NCBI GenBank assembly: GCA_020629335.1 | Contig: JAHDDN010000024.1 | Coordinates: 1 to 23,718, forward strand | Length of the DNA stretch: 23,718 nt | Source of the DNA: Chitinophagales bacterium | Lineage (GTDB): Bacteria; Bacteroidota; Bacteroidia; Chitinophagales; UBA2359 | Direction: 5' to 3' | Part shown: piece by piece, positions 1-8,200 of the stretch | Position numbering within the stretch: the first letter of the stretch is position 1 | Layout of the letters: the number at the start of each line of letters is the position of its first letter | The notes under the pieces: model-generated | What the model was told of the DNA's origin: nothing | Databases searched by the model: none | Seen by the model: only the letters and a program-made list of their open reading frames with translations | Program-made: the position numbers and the translations under genes

Positions 1-1
1 G

Positions 2-61
2 AGGCGGGAAAATAGCCCATCAAAACTCACAAATTTCGATGTGGTGGACTATAAGCTATGA
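2..61 (+). CDS. C-terminal tail of an unidentified protein (partial)
   Basis: An open frame enters from the left edge and ends with TGA at 59-61, giving about 19 residues that end in FDVVDYKL. The stop is followed immediately by a strong rho-independent terminator, which is what one expects at the end of a real gene. The tail is too short to assign a family. An alternative frame beginning at base 1 stops after four codons and is less well placed relative to the terminator. Confidence 0.5.
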   Translation, partial: RRENSPSKLTNFDVVDYKL

Positions 62-98
62 AGCGCAGTACCTTATTTAAAAGCTACTGCGCTTTTTT
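61..98 (+). terminator. Rho-independent terminator of the left-edge gene
   Basis: A perfect 10-bp stem (61-70 with 85-94, AAGCGCAGTA / TACTGCGCTT) has a 14-nt loop, and its right arm runs into a T-tract (93-98). It begins on the stop codon of the upstream partial gene. The T-tract is followed directly by the left edge of repeat copy A. Confidence 0.8.
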
Positions 99-328
99 AT
101 TTGGGGCTTACCATGCATTTGTTGTGGCAGGTCTTGTGACAGCTCGAATTTATCATTCATCATTACGTATTATGCATTCGCCGAAGGCGCATGGTCGGGC
201 TGTCCGTTCTTATGTGGCTATGCCCTTCCAAGTTCGCTAAGGTCTGCTTGTCTCTTTATGGAGCCTGCGCATACCTAAGCTACCTAAGTCAGCGCATGGC
301 CGCCACATACCACTTCCATCCCTAAGCC
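99..328 (+). repeat. Dispersed ~230-bp repeat, copy A
   Basis: This is the first of four related intergenic elements. The left edge is ATTTGGGGCTT (99-109), the centre (110-194) is unique to this copy, and the shared core (195-328) starts TCGGGCTGTCC and ends CCTAAGCC. The core carries TATGTGGC at 211-218 and its reverse complement GCCACATA at 302-309. The core is the same length as that of copy C (134 bp) and aligns to it without gaps. Copy A starts at the end of a terminator T-tract. Between 329 and 535 I see no further gene, only AT-rich DNA with a short direct repeat AGCTAATTA near 473 and 489. Confidence 0.85.
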
Positions 329-535
329 GAAACCACCTTTTAAGACCTTTTTTCGTTCCCTTTATGTAGCCAATTTAACAAAAGATAAAATCTACTCTAC
401 CTAAACAAGTTGTCGCTTTAAAGCTATAAAAAGGATATAAATTTCCATATTTTTACCGAGTCTATGTAATAGCTAATTATATATTAAAGCTAATTACTAG
501 CAAAAAATGAACTTAATCATACTAAAATATTGAAT

Positions 536-1906
536 ATGAAAAACTTTTACTTATTTGCATTGGCATTATTAGCAAGCTTTGCTTTTGATGTAAATGCTCA
601 AATTTCTATTACCGCAGATGATCTGCCTACAGTGGGTACGAGCAAAAGTGTTGGTTATGCTAGCACTGGTGCATCCTTTGATTTAGGTGATGCAAGTGAT
701 ACTGCACAAAGCTGGGATTTTTCGGGCTTAGTGCCTGAATCAGCAGCTGTAGTAGAATATGTAGATCCTGCTGGTTCCGTAGCAGAAAACGATTTTCCAA
801 CAGCAGAAATGGTAAGAGTAGCACCAATAGAACAAATACTAGGCTTAGACTTAGGATTACTTTTAAATGATTTAGGAATTCCTATTGCTGATATTCCTGA
901 GGCAACTGCTTATTATGAATCTGACTCAGATGGAGTAATTTATACTTCTGGATTTAATGTAGAGATCAATATTGCAGGATTATTAGAATTAGGCCCAACC
1001 AGCTTTCTCGCAGATCCTAATGATATATTCGTTTCTCCTTTATCTTTCGGAGATGAACTAAGTGGAGCAGGACAGTTTTCTTACGAATTAGATATTCCAA
1101 TCCTTCAAACAGTTATTCAAATAGATATTGATAGAAATTTAAATGCAGATGCATTTGGAACAATGGAATTACCTGAAGGCTCTTATGACGTTCTAAGAGT
1201 ACATGAAGAATTAGATATCATGGTAGCAGCTGAAGGCTTAGTAGATACCACTATCGTAACTGAATTTTATAAGTTCTTTACTAATGGAGAAAACTATCCT
1301 GTTGCAATCTTTAGAGCAGATGCAGGTTCTGTAGCAGATGGCCCAGGCCCAATCGCTAATGTAGAATTTTTAAGTACAGAGATACCACAAGTATTGCCAA
1401 CTGCTGCCTTCGAATGGGAAGAAGATTGTGCAACTCAAACCATCACATTCACTAACACTAGTGAAAATGGAGATACTTACGAATGGAACTTTGGAGATGA
1501 AACAACAGACAACACTGAAAACCCAGCAGCTCATGGATATGCCACTGATGGAGATTATACAGTCACGCTTACAGTAACTAGTGAAACAGGACAAACTGAT
1601 ACCTATGAAGCAGTCTGTACAGTAAGCTGTTCAACAGATTTAGAAGATTTAAGCCAATTCCAAAATACAGCTTATCCTAATCCTGCAACTGATCAAATGA
1701 CCATTACATTTGATCAAGCATTAACTCAAAATGCAAAATTAAGCATCCTTAGTTTAGCAGGTCAAACTCTCCAAGAGCAGAATATCCAAGAAGGAAGCCA
1801 ACTAGTGGAGGTCAATTTAACAGAATTAAGCAATGGTGCTTATTTCTACCAAATCACCAATGCAGAAGGAGCTACTTACACTAATAAATTAGTGGTTAGT
1901 AAATAA
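536..1906 (+). CDS. Secreted PKD-domain protein with type IX sorting domain
   Basis: This is a putative type IX secretion cargo protein of 456 residues, exported to the cell surface or medium; its substrate or partner is unknown. A Sec signal peptide occupies about residues 1-22 (MKNFYLFALALL..., cleavage near NAQ). Residues about 23-285 form an N-terminal domain shared with the next gene (both have ITA(D/E)DLP and LGDASDT/VGDASDT motifs). One PKD module lies at about 287-364, with the core WNFGDETT and flanking cysteines. The C-terminal sorting domain at about 379-456 begins AYPNPATD and ends NKLVVSK, the standard Por signal form. I chose ATG 536 rather than the upstream TTG at 530 because it gives a clean signal peptide. 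A terminator follows, so it is probably its own transcript. The cargo assignment is confident; the biological role is not known. Confidence 0.9.
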   Translation: MKNFYLFALALLASFAFDVNAQISITADDLPTVGTSKSVGYASTGASFDLGDASDTAQSWDFSGLVPESAAVVEYVDPAGSVAENDFPTAEMVRVAPIEQILGLDLGLLLNDLGIPIADIPEATAYYESDSDGVIYTSGFNVEINIAGLLELGPTSFLADPNDIFVSPLSFGDELSGAGQFSYELDIPILQTVIQIDIDRNLNADAFGTMELPEGSYDVLRVHEELDIMVAAEGLVDTTIVTEFYKFFTNGENYPVAIFRADAGSVADGPGPIANVEFLSTEIPQVLPTAAFEWEEDCATQTITFTNTSENGDTYEWNFGDETTDNTENPAAHGYATDGDYTVTLTVTSETGQTDTYEAVCTVSCSTDLEDLSQFQNTAYPNPATDQMTITFDQALTQNAKLSILSLAGQTLQEQNIQEGSQLVEVNLTELSNGAYFYQITNAEGATYTNKLVVSK

Positions 1907-1924
1907 TCCTGATAAAATAATATG

Positions 1925-1959
1925 AAAAAGGCTGCTCTCTTTTAGAGAGTAGCCTTTTT
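1925..1959 (+). terminator. Rho-independent terminator between the PKD genes
   Basis: A 16-bp stem (1925-1940 with 1944-1959) contains one G-T pair and a 3-nt loop. It has an A-tract on the left and a T-tract on the right, so it could work in both directions. It separates the two paralogous secreted-protein genes, which are only 72 bp apart. Confidence 0.85.
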
Positions 1960-1978
1960 GGTGCAAAAAACAATAGTG

Positions 1979-4003
1979 ATGAAAAATAAAATTACTTTTT
2001 TAATCTTAAGCTGCTTTCTGACAGTAGCTTTACAAGCGCAAATAGAAATTACTGCCGAGGACTTACCATCAGTAGGCACAGCTTATGCGCTTTCTTTTCT
2101 CAATACACCAGATATTGATGTGGGAGATGCAAGTGATACAGAGCAAATATGGGACTTCTCCAATTTAGAGGCTAATGATACTAGCTTTGTGTTCTTCCAA
2201 AATTCATTTGATGCACCTGGAGGAGATGACTTCCCCTTAGCAGATATGGCTCGTACGGGTAATTTAACCCAATTACTAGGCTTTGCGCTTGGGGACGTAT
2301 TACCTGGAGGAGGTTTAGACTTACAAGGAACCGTACATTATGGGATCAATGGAGGATCTGGTAATATTTATAGCTTAGGGATATTAGCAGATATAGATGC
2401 AGGAGGTTTTTTGGAAGGCCCATTAGCCTTAGAAGCAACTTCGCCAGATTTGTACTTAGCTCCTTTGGAGTTTGGAGAAACAGAAGAGCATGAAGGTGCT
2501 TATGCTTTTACGGTAGATATTGATCTTTTGCCTGTTCCTATTACTATTACTATAGATGTAGAAAGAGAATTAACAGCAGATGCTTTCGGTCAATTGTACT
2601 TACCAACAGATACTTTTGATGTATTGCGTTATCAAGAAAATGCCAATATTAGCATCTCTATTCCTTTACTATTTGATACAACAGTATTAGCGCAGAATTA
2701 TCGTTTCATGTCTAATGATTTACAGTATCCTGTAGCAAGTACCTATGGCTTTGCAGGAGACAAAAGCTATACTGCTCAATCAATGGAATACTATAATACA
2801 CCAGGCGCATCTGTGGCAGAATTTGCTTACGATAATGAATGTCTAACAGTAGACTTCATTAATGAAAGCGAATTTGCTATCAACTTTGAATGGGATTTTG
2901 GTGATGGAGAAACAAGTACAGGTCTAAACCCATCCCACACTTATGATGATGAAGGCACCTATACAGTAACACTGACTGCTACTAACTTTGAAGGAACAGA
3001 CACCGTATCAATTACATCAGATGTAGTGGTAGAATGCCCTGCTTCTGCGGCCTTTGGTTCTTTTTCAGAATGTCTAACAGCCACTTTCTTTAATCAAAGT
3101 GAAAATGGGGAAAGCTATTTATGGGATTTCGGAGATGGTAATACAAGTGAGGATGAAGACCCTGTTTATACCTATGGCGATGCAGGTACTTATGAAGTAA
3201 GCTTAACAGTATTTGGTATTACAGGAGATGAAGCAACTTATAGCGAAGAAGTAGATGTAGAGTGTGTAGTAGAAGCCGCATTCGAATCTAATTCCGAATG
3301 TGTAACCGTTACCTTCTTCAATCAGAGTGTGAATGCAGAAAGTTATAACTGGAACTTTGGAGATGAAACAACTAGTACAGATGAAGAACCAGTACACACC
3401 TACGAAAATCCTGGTACTTATACTGTTACACTCACAGCAGATGGTATCACAGGAGATGAAGCTATTTATGAAGCTGAAGTAGTGGTAACTTGTCCATTTA
3501 CAGCAGATTTTGATGTTTTTGCTGATTGTGAAAATTATACTTTTGTCAATGAGAGTGGAAATATCGATTCTTACTCATGGGATTTTGGTGATGGTAATAC
3601 AGGAACTGGCGCAACACCTACTCACACCTATACAGAAGAAGGCCCAATGACCGTGATTTTAACAGTAACCTCTTCTTTTGGAGAGACGGCTACTTCTGAA
3701 GAAACAATAGATGTTAGTGATTGCAATCCAGATACAGCAATAGAAGATGCTGAACAATGGGGGGGACAATTAATGCCGAACCCTACAAGTGATGTATGTC
3801 AAATTACTTTTCCATCAGCAGTAGAGGAGGGGGTTGCCTTAAATATTACTAGCCTGAATGGTCAGTTAGTATATAGTGAGCTAATTCCAAGAAATAGTAC
3901 TGTATGGACATTATCTTTAAGTGATTTAGCAGAAGGAGCTTACTTAATTCAGTTAAATACAACTGATGCAAGCTTTACTAATAAATTGATTATTACGAAA
4001 TAA
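1979..4003 (+). CDS. Secreted protein with four PKD modules and type IX sorting domain
   Basis: This putative surface or secreted type IX cargo has 674 residues. The signal peptide is about residues 1-21 (MKNKITFLILSCFL..., cleavage near LQAQ). Residues about 22-278 are paralogous to the N-terminal domain of the preceding gene. Four PKD modules follow at about 279-356, 354-430, 430-506 and 506-581, each with a W(D/N)FGD core. Each module is bracketed by a cysteine near its start (NECL, SECL, SECV, ADCE) and one at its end (VECP, VECV, VTCP, VSDC), suggesting one disulfide per module. The Por C-terminal sorting domain is about 598-674 (LMPNPTSD ... NKLIITK). Modules 2 and 3 are the most alike, both containing FFNQS and GITGDEA. 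I chose ATG 1979 over an in-frame TTG at 1958 that lies inside the preceding terminator. The gene has its own downstream terminator. Confidence 0.92.
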   Translation: MKNKITFLILSCFLTVALQAQIEITAEDLPSVGTAYALSFLNTPDIDVGDASDTEQIWDFSNLEANDTSFVFFQNSFDAPGGDDFPLADMARTGNLTQLLGFALGDVLPGGGLDLQGTVHYGINGGSGNIYSLGILADIDAGGFLEGPLALEATSPDLYLAPLEFGETEEHEGAYAFTVDIDLLPVPITITIDVERELTADAFGQLYLPTDTFDVLRYQENANISISIPLLFDTTVLAQNYRFMSNDLQYPVASTYGFAGDKSYTAQSMEYYNTPGASVAEFAYDNECLTVDFINESEFAINFEWDFGDGETSTGLNPSHTYDDEGTYTVTLTATNFEGTDTVSITSDVVVECPASAAFGSFSECLTATFFNQSENGESYLWDFGDGNTSEDEDPVYTYGDAGTYEVSLTVFGITGDEATYSEEVDVECVVEAAFESNSECVTVTFFNQSVNAESYNWNFGDETTSTDEEPVHTYENPGTYTVTLTADGITGDEAIYEAEVVVTCPFTADFDVFADCENYTFVNESGNIDSYSWDFGDGNTGTGATPTHTYTEEGPMTVILTVTSSFGETATSEETIDVSDCNPDTAIEDAEQWGGQLMPNPTSDVCQITFPSAVEEGVALNITSLNGQLVYSELIPRNSTVWTLSLSDLAEGAYLIQLNTTDASFTNKLIITK

Positions 4004-4041
4004 TCTGATTCGATAAGATTAGTCGTGATACGACAAATTTT

Positions 4042-4077
4042 AAATGGCGTAAGTCTCTTTGACTTACGCCATTTTTT
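4042..4077 (+). terminator. Rho-independent terminator after the four-PKD gene
   Basis: A perfect 14-bp stem (AAATGGCGTAAGTC at 4042-4055 with 4061-4074) has a 5-nt loop and a seven-T tract. A second small hairpin, GTCGT-GAT-ACGAC, precedes it at 4022-4034. Confidence 0.9.
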
Positions 4078-4105
4078 TATAATTGTACTCTAATACGAAT
4101 ACTCA

Positions 4106-4795
4106 GTGAATTACAATATCAAAGTCATCATACCCGCCTATAATGAGGAGCAGTCCATAGGAGAAGTAGTCCAGCATATTCCTAAAGATTTAGTACAAGA
4201 GATAGTCGTCGTCAATAATAATTCTAAGGATCGGACTAGGGAGGTGGCACAAGCAGCAGGAGCTACTGTGATAGATCAGCCATTACCAGGCTATGGTAAT
4301 GCTTGTTTGAAAGGTATAGAGTATATAAAGGGGCAAGCGCAGCAGCCTGATATTATTGTATTCTTAGATGGGGATTATTCCGATTATCCAGAAGAAATGC
4401 CTATTGTGATTCAACCTATTATTGATGATCAAGCAGACTTAGTAATTGGTTCCAGAGCATTGGGTGAACGGGAACGTGGCTCCATGACTCCCCAACAAGT
4501 ATTTGGGAATTGGTTAGCGACCTTCTTGATCAAGCATATTTATAAAATAGAATTTACGGATTTAGGGCCATTTAGAGCCATTACGTGGGAAAAATTGATG
4601 GCTATTGGTATGGTAGATCGGAATTTTGGTTGGACGGTAGAAATGCAAATTAAAGCTGCTAAAGAAGGCTTACGATGTGTGGAAGTACCCGTGAATTATC
4701 GACAAAGAATAGGAGTATCCAAGGTATCGGGAACAGTAAGAGGAACCATCATGGCAGGTTATAAAATTCTGTATTTGATCTTTAAGTATTGGTAA
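4106..4795 (+). CDS. Family 2 glycosyltransferase (DPM/DPG-synthase-like, soluble)
   Basis: This predicted sugar transferase has 229 residues and a GT-A fold, and probably uses a nucleotide-sugar donor and a lipid-phosphate or other membrane acceptor. The N-terminus has the GT2 signature VIIPAYNEE (about residues 7-15), followed by VVNNNSKDRT and the metal-binding region FLDGDYSD (about 90-97, DxD-like). VIGSRALGERERG and the TDLGPFRAI segment are typical of the dolichyl-phosphate mannosyltransferase-like branch. There is no C-terminal transmembrane pair, unlike GtrB-type enzymes. Translation starts at GTG 4106, 28 bp beyond the previous terminator; no in-frame ATG precedes the VIIPAYNEE motif. 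It stands alone, with no polysaccharide cluster around it, so donor and acceptor cannot be deduced. Confidence 0.88.
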   Translation: MNYNIKVIIPAYNEEQSIGEVVQHIPKDLVQEIVVVNNNSKDRTREVAQAAGATVIDQPLPGYGNACLKGIEYIKGQAQQPDIIVFLDGDYSDYPEEMPIVIQPIIDDQADLVIGSRALGERERGSMTPQQVFGNWLATFLIKHIYKIEFTDLGPFRAITWEKLMAIGMVDRNFGWTVEMQIKAAKEGLRCVEVPVNYRQRIGVSKVSGTVRGTIMAGYKILYLIFKYW

Positions 4796-4833
4796 CTGAA
4801 AACTGGATAACTGAAAACTGAAAAACTGGATAA
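4793..4833 (+). repeat. Short tandem direct repeats at the glycosyltransferase stop
   Basis: TAACTGAAAACTG occurs at 4793-4805 and again at 4808-4820, and AAAACTGGATAA occurs at 4799-4810 and 4822-4833. The first unit contains the TAA stop codon of the glycosyltransferase. This is probably simple-sequence drift; no function is claimed. Confidence 0.6.
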
Positions 4834-4913
4834 TTGATGGGTTTAGGAATTGCTTGGTGCAAGAAAATACTGCGGTTAATCAGTTTGTTAGTTAGAAAAT
4901 TAATCGGTTAGAA

Positions 4914-5138
4914 AATTGGCTTAGGGATGGAAGCGGTATGTGGCGGCCATGCGCTGACTTACGAAGCTTAGGTATGCGCAGGCTGGCTTTAGCAGACAAG
5001 CAGACCTTAGCGAAGTAGGAAGGGCATAGCCACATAAGAGTGGACAGCCCGACGCATTTATTTTTTTCATTCTTGGGCGCACACATAGGTAGCGCCCCTA
5101 CAAAAGAATGAAAAAAATAAATGGGGAAGCCCCAAATT
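4914..5138 (-). repeat. Dispersed ~225-bp repeat, copy B (inverted)
   Basis: This is the same element as copies A, C and D, on the minus strand. Its core is 4918-5052, with the stem halves TATGTGGC (4937-4944) and GCCACATA (5029-5036). The other edge is GGGGAAGCCCCAAATT (5123-5138), itself a small GGGG-AAG-CCCC hairpin. The ends read AATTGGCTT and AAGCCCCAAATT, an imperfect terminal inverted repeat. Between core and edge lies a long nested hairpin, listed separately. The element sits between the convergent glycosyltransferase and large barrel genes and reads away from the 3' end of the latter. Confidence 0.88.
5055..5123 (-). other. Nested hairpin module inside repeat copy B
   Basis: The outer arms are a perfect 20-bp inverted repeat (5055-5074 with 5104-5123). 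An inner 6-bp stem, GGGCGC (5075-5080) with GCGCCC (5092-5097), has an 11-nt loop. The T- and A-runs of the outer arms are shared with copy D, but the seven inner arm bases (CATTCTT) are not; see copy D. It could be a transcript structure or a DNA cruciform. Confidence 0.75.
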
Positions 5139-5143
5139 TAGTT

Positions 5144-5246
5144 AATTGGTGGATTAGTTAAATAGTAAATTAGGAACTTTGAAATAGTATACAAGTCAAC
5201 TACTTAAACAATTGACTAATATACTATTTAACCCATTTCACCAATT
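5144..5246 (-). terminator. Inverted-repeat region at the 3' end of the large barrel gene
   Basis: A nested hairpin pairs 5182-5191 (AAATAGTATA) with 5220-5229 and 5194-5199 (AGTCAA) with 5212-5217, leaving a 12-nt loop. A second, competing pairing joins AATTGGTG (5144-5151) to 5239-5246 and GTTAAATAGT (5157-5166) to 5223-5232. It directly follows the stop codon of the minus-strand gene, so a terminator role is likely. However, the stems are AT-rich and the T-tract is poor, so confidence is moderate. Confidence 0.5.
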
Positions 5247-8200
5247 TAGAAATCGGTTCCGATGGAAACGAACCAGCGGGGAGGAGTTTTGGCTCCGCTA
5301 TCTACGCCCCAAGCCATATCTACCTTAATGAAGTAGCCCAGTAACTTGCTGCGAACGCCCCCTCCATAACCTACTACAATTGGATTTTTGAAGTAATTAA
5401 CGGTTGCTTGGATCGGCACTAATTGGCCATCATCTATATTTTGAACGCCTGCGTCTGTAACGGTAACTTGGTAATAGCGATTTTCTTCAGAGAAAGGATT
5501 GAGTCCTTGCCAAGCGGTACCTGCATCAAAGAAACCCACTAATTGGAAGTTGCGAATAAATTCGGAACGGATAGGTGAGTTAAACAAGTAGCTAAAGAGT
5601 GGAACCCTTAATTCTGAATTGAACAAAGCATAGCTATCGCCATTACGAATATTATATTGAAAGCCTCTAACATTCGCTCCAATCGACTGTAAAATATAAG
5701 GCTGTTGTTCGTCAATAGGCGTGTCTCTATTGAATTGTTTGTTGGGATCTTTGAACCAGTTTTCTACGCCTCCTAAATAATAGAGCAGTTTTCTCGTTCC
5801 AAAAGACTTACCGAAAGCGACTCGATTCGCCCAAATAATTTGTTTGTGTACCTTTTGGTAATGACGGAAATCTCCACCGAAGATTCCCATCCATCCAGTA
5901 TCTTTTACTTTGAAATCTAAGTTCTTGTCATCAACGAAAAATTCGAATGGCTTATAAAATTCTGTGAAGAGTTTATAGCGAGTTCCATTGCGAATATTGA
6001 GGGCCACTTCAAAGGTATTGTCGTGTACGTATTCTAACTTACTATAGAAGTAGTTTTCTGAGAAATTAGGTAAGTCTAAGGAGAACGCATCTTTTGCCAA
6101 GAAGAAGATACGCGTGCTTTGGTAGCCACCGTGCAATCTGACACTGCGGGCGATATCAAAGGGCCAAGAGAGAGTTCCCATGAGCATACCTTCCACTACT
6201 TTGGCGTCAGAATCTATAGAGTTATCGCCAGGTAAGGAAAAGCTATAACGTTTCTTCTGTGCCTTACGGTGATAAACTATTCGCTTGTCCAAGCGCTTTT
6301 TCATAGCTCGATAATCTAAGAAATACTCGGAACCGTTTAGATTTAGAGGAATACGGAATCCACCTGTGATTCTATAGTCTTCAAATAAATCCGTTGCACC
6401 TATTTTTATCATGGCATTAAGGTCTGGGAAGGAGAAAAATTGTCCACCAGCCTGAAAGCTTTCGTACGGGATATATAGTAATGAATTATCTAATTGCGTA
6501 ACGACTTCATCTATGCTGAACTTCAGGTCATAGACTCTTGTACGTGATCGTTTAAATTTAGGTGCTTGATTTTTGTTTTTCGAATTATTATTGACTGCCT
6601 TATTATTGACTAAAGCAGGCTCAGTAGTTTGAGTAGGATCATCGTCTTGTTCAAATTCTTCCAAATCTTCATAGTCACTTTGGAAGAAGTATTGTTCCAT
6701 ATTGGTGGAGTCGATAGGTGTTATATTATTATCCTCTTCTTCTTTGAGTGCCTTTTCAATATCGTTTTCAATAATTGTTTCCTCTTTTTTCTGCTCATTA
6801 GGATCACCTAATATTTCGTCTACTACAGAAAACTCAGGGCTTTCTTTTTTAGGTGTATCAAAGAAGTTATTTTTTTCTTTTTTCGCATTAGCTTTTTCTT
6901 TCCTTTTTTCTTTTTTGCTTTTTATTTTCTTTCTTTTAGCCTGTTTTTGAGGAGCATTTGCTCTATTAATTAACTGCTCTTTATAGGCGGTGTTTTTAAG
7001 TGTTTTACTAGCTCCTTTGATATCTTCAGGCAGCTTAGCCATATAAAATTCGTATTGCCCTTCTTTTTGAGTCAGTAAAAACTGCTTGCCATTCTTAGGG
7101 GAAAAATCCCTGTTTAGAATGCTCTTTTCATAATTACTAATAGCGAATCGATTGGCAGAATATGCGTAAATATCTTCTGTTGTAATGGAATCTATGAGCC
7201 CTGCTTTTTGCAAGCTATCCAAAGGGTAAGTGGGGTTCGTGATAATAGAATCTTTGAAATAGACCTTTGTGTCTACATGGTGTAGACTACTATCTAATTC
7301 AGCCATATAGTGGTTGAAAATTCCATTTTCATTACTAAGGAAAGAGATATAATCTTTATATTGTTTGGGTATCCATTCATTGGTTAAAGGAGTATTTGTT
7401 AAGCGGATCAATTGATCATTACTTGTTTTTAACTCCATGAAGAATACATCAAAATTATTGATAGGTAAGATGGTGTCTAATTTCTCCGTACGTAAAGTAT
7501 CATCTAAACGATTAGATACGAATAGAATCCCCTCCTTGCCAGCTAAGCGAGCATAAGTAGGTTGGAGATCATCATAGAAATCTTTAGTGAGTTGAACCGT
7601 TTTGGTGTTAGGGATAAAGTAGGTGAATAAATCAGCCTGTCCAGACTTAACTGCTGAAATAATCAATTTACGATTATCGGCAGTAAAAGCGATATCCAAT
7701 ACTTGTTGGAATTTAGTAACAGGCTCTCTGATTTCTTCGTCTTTATCTAAATCATTGACCTGTAATAAAATTTTATCTTGTTTTTCGAAAATGGTAGCTA
7801 AAGTGTGTCCTGTTCTACTCCAAGCTAGAAGTGGATAAACATCATCCTTAGGTTGATTAGGCGAACGGAAGCCTTTTTTGATGATGGTTTGGCTTTTTTC
7901 TTCCTCAAAATCGTATATGAATACCTTATATAAACCCTGATCATTAGTAGAGTAAGCTAAATATCGACCATCATGACTGATTTTTGCATCTCCTACACTA
8001 ACGTCTTTCTTTTTAATTTTTTTGAATAGATGATCATCAATATACTTTTCTCTTTCTGCTTGTTCGTAGGCATAGAGCTGTTCATAATATTCATGCCACT
8101 CAGCGATAATAGCTTTCACAGAGCCACCTAAGACGAATAAGAAGCCACTTTCCAAGCTTCTATTGATACGAGTAAGGTATAATAGGTTAGGAATAGAAGA

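Noticed and set aside
58..240. 60-residue plus-strand ORF at the left edge
   Set aside because: It runs through the terminator hairpin and repeat copy A, and its frame is not kept in the other repeat copies.
2817..3722. Regularly spaced similar segments that might suggest a repeat array
   Set aside because: They are four PKD protein modules of about 75 codons in one frame, not a CRISPR or DNA-level tandem array.
4892..5086. 64-residue minus-strand ORF in repeat copy B
   Set aside because: It lies across the repeat core; copies A and C shift the frame by one base, so it is not conserved as protein.
6629..6950. Two hydrophobic plus-strand ORFs (60 and 82 residues)
   Set aside because: They are the antisense of the lysine/glutamate-rich linker of the large fusion gene; the runs of F, S and L are a composition artefact.
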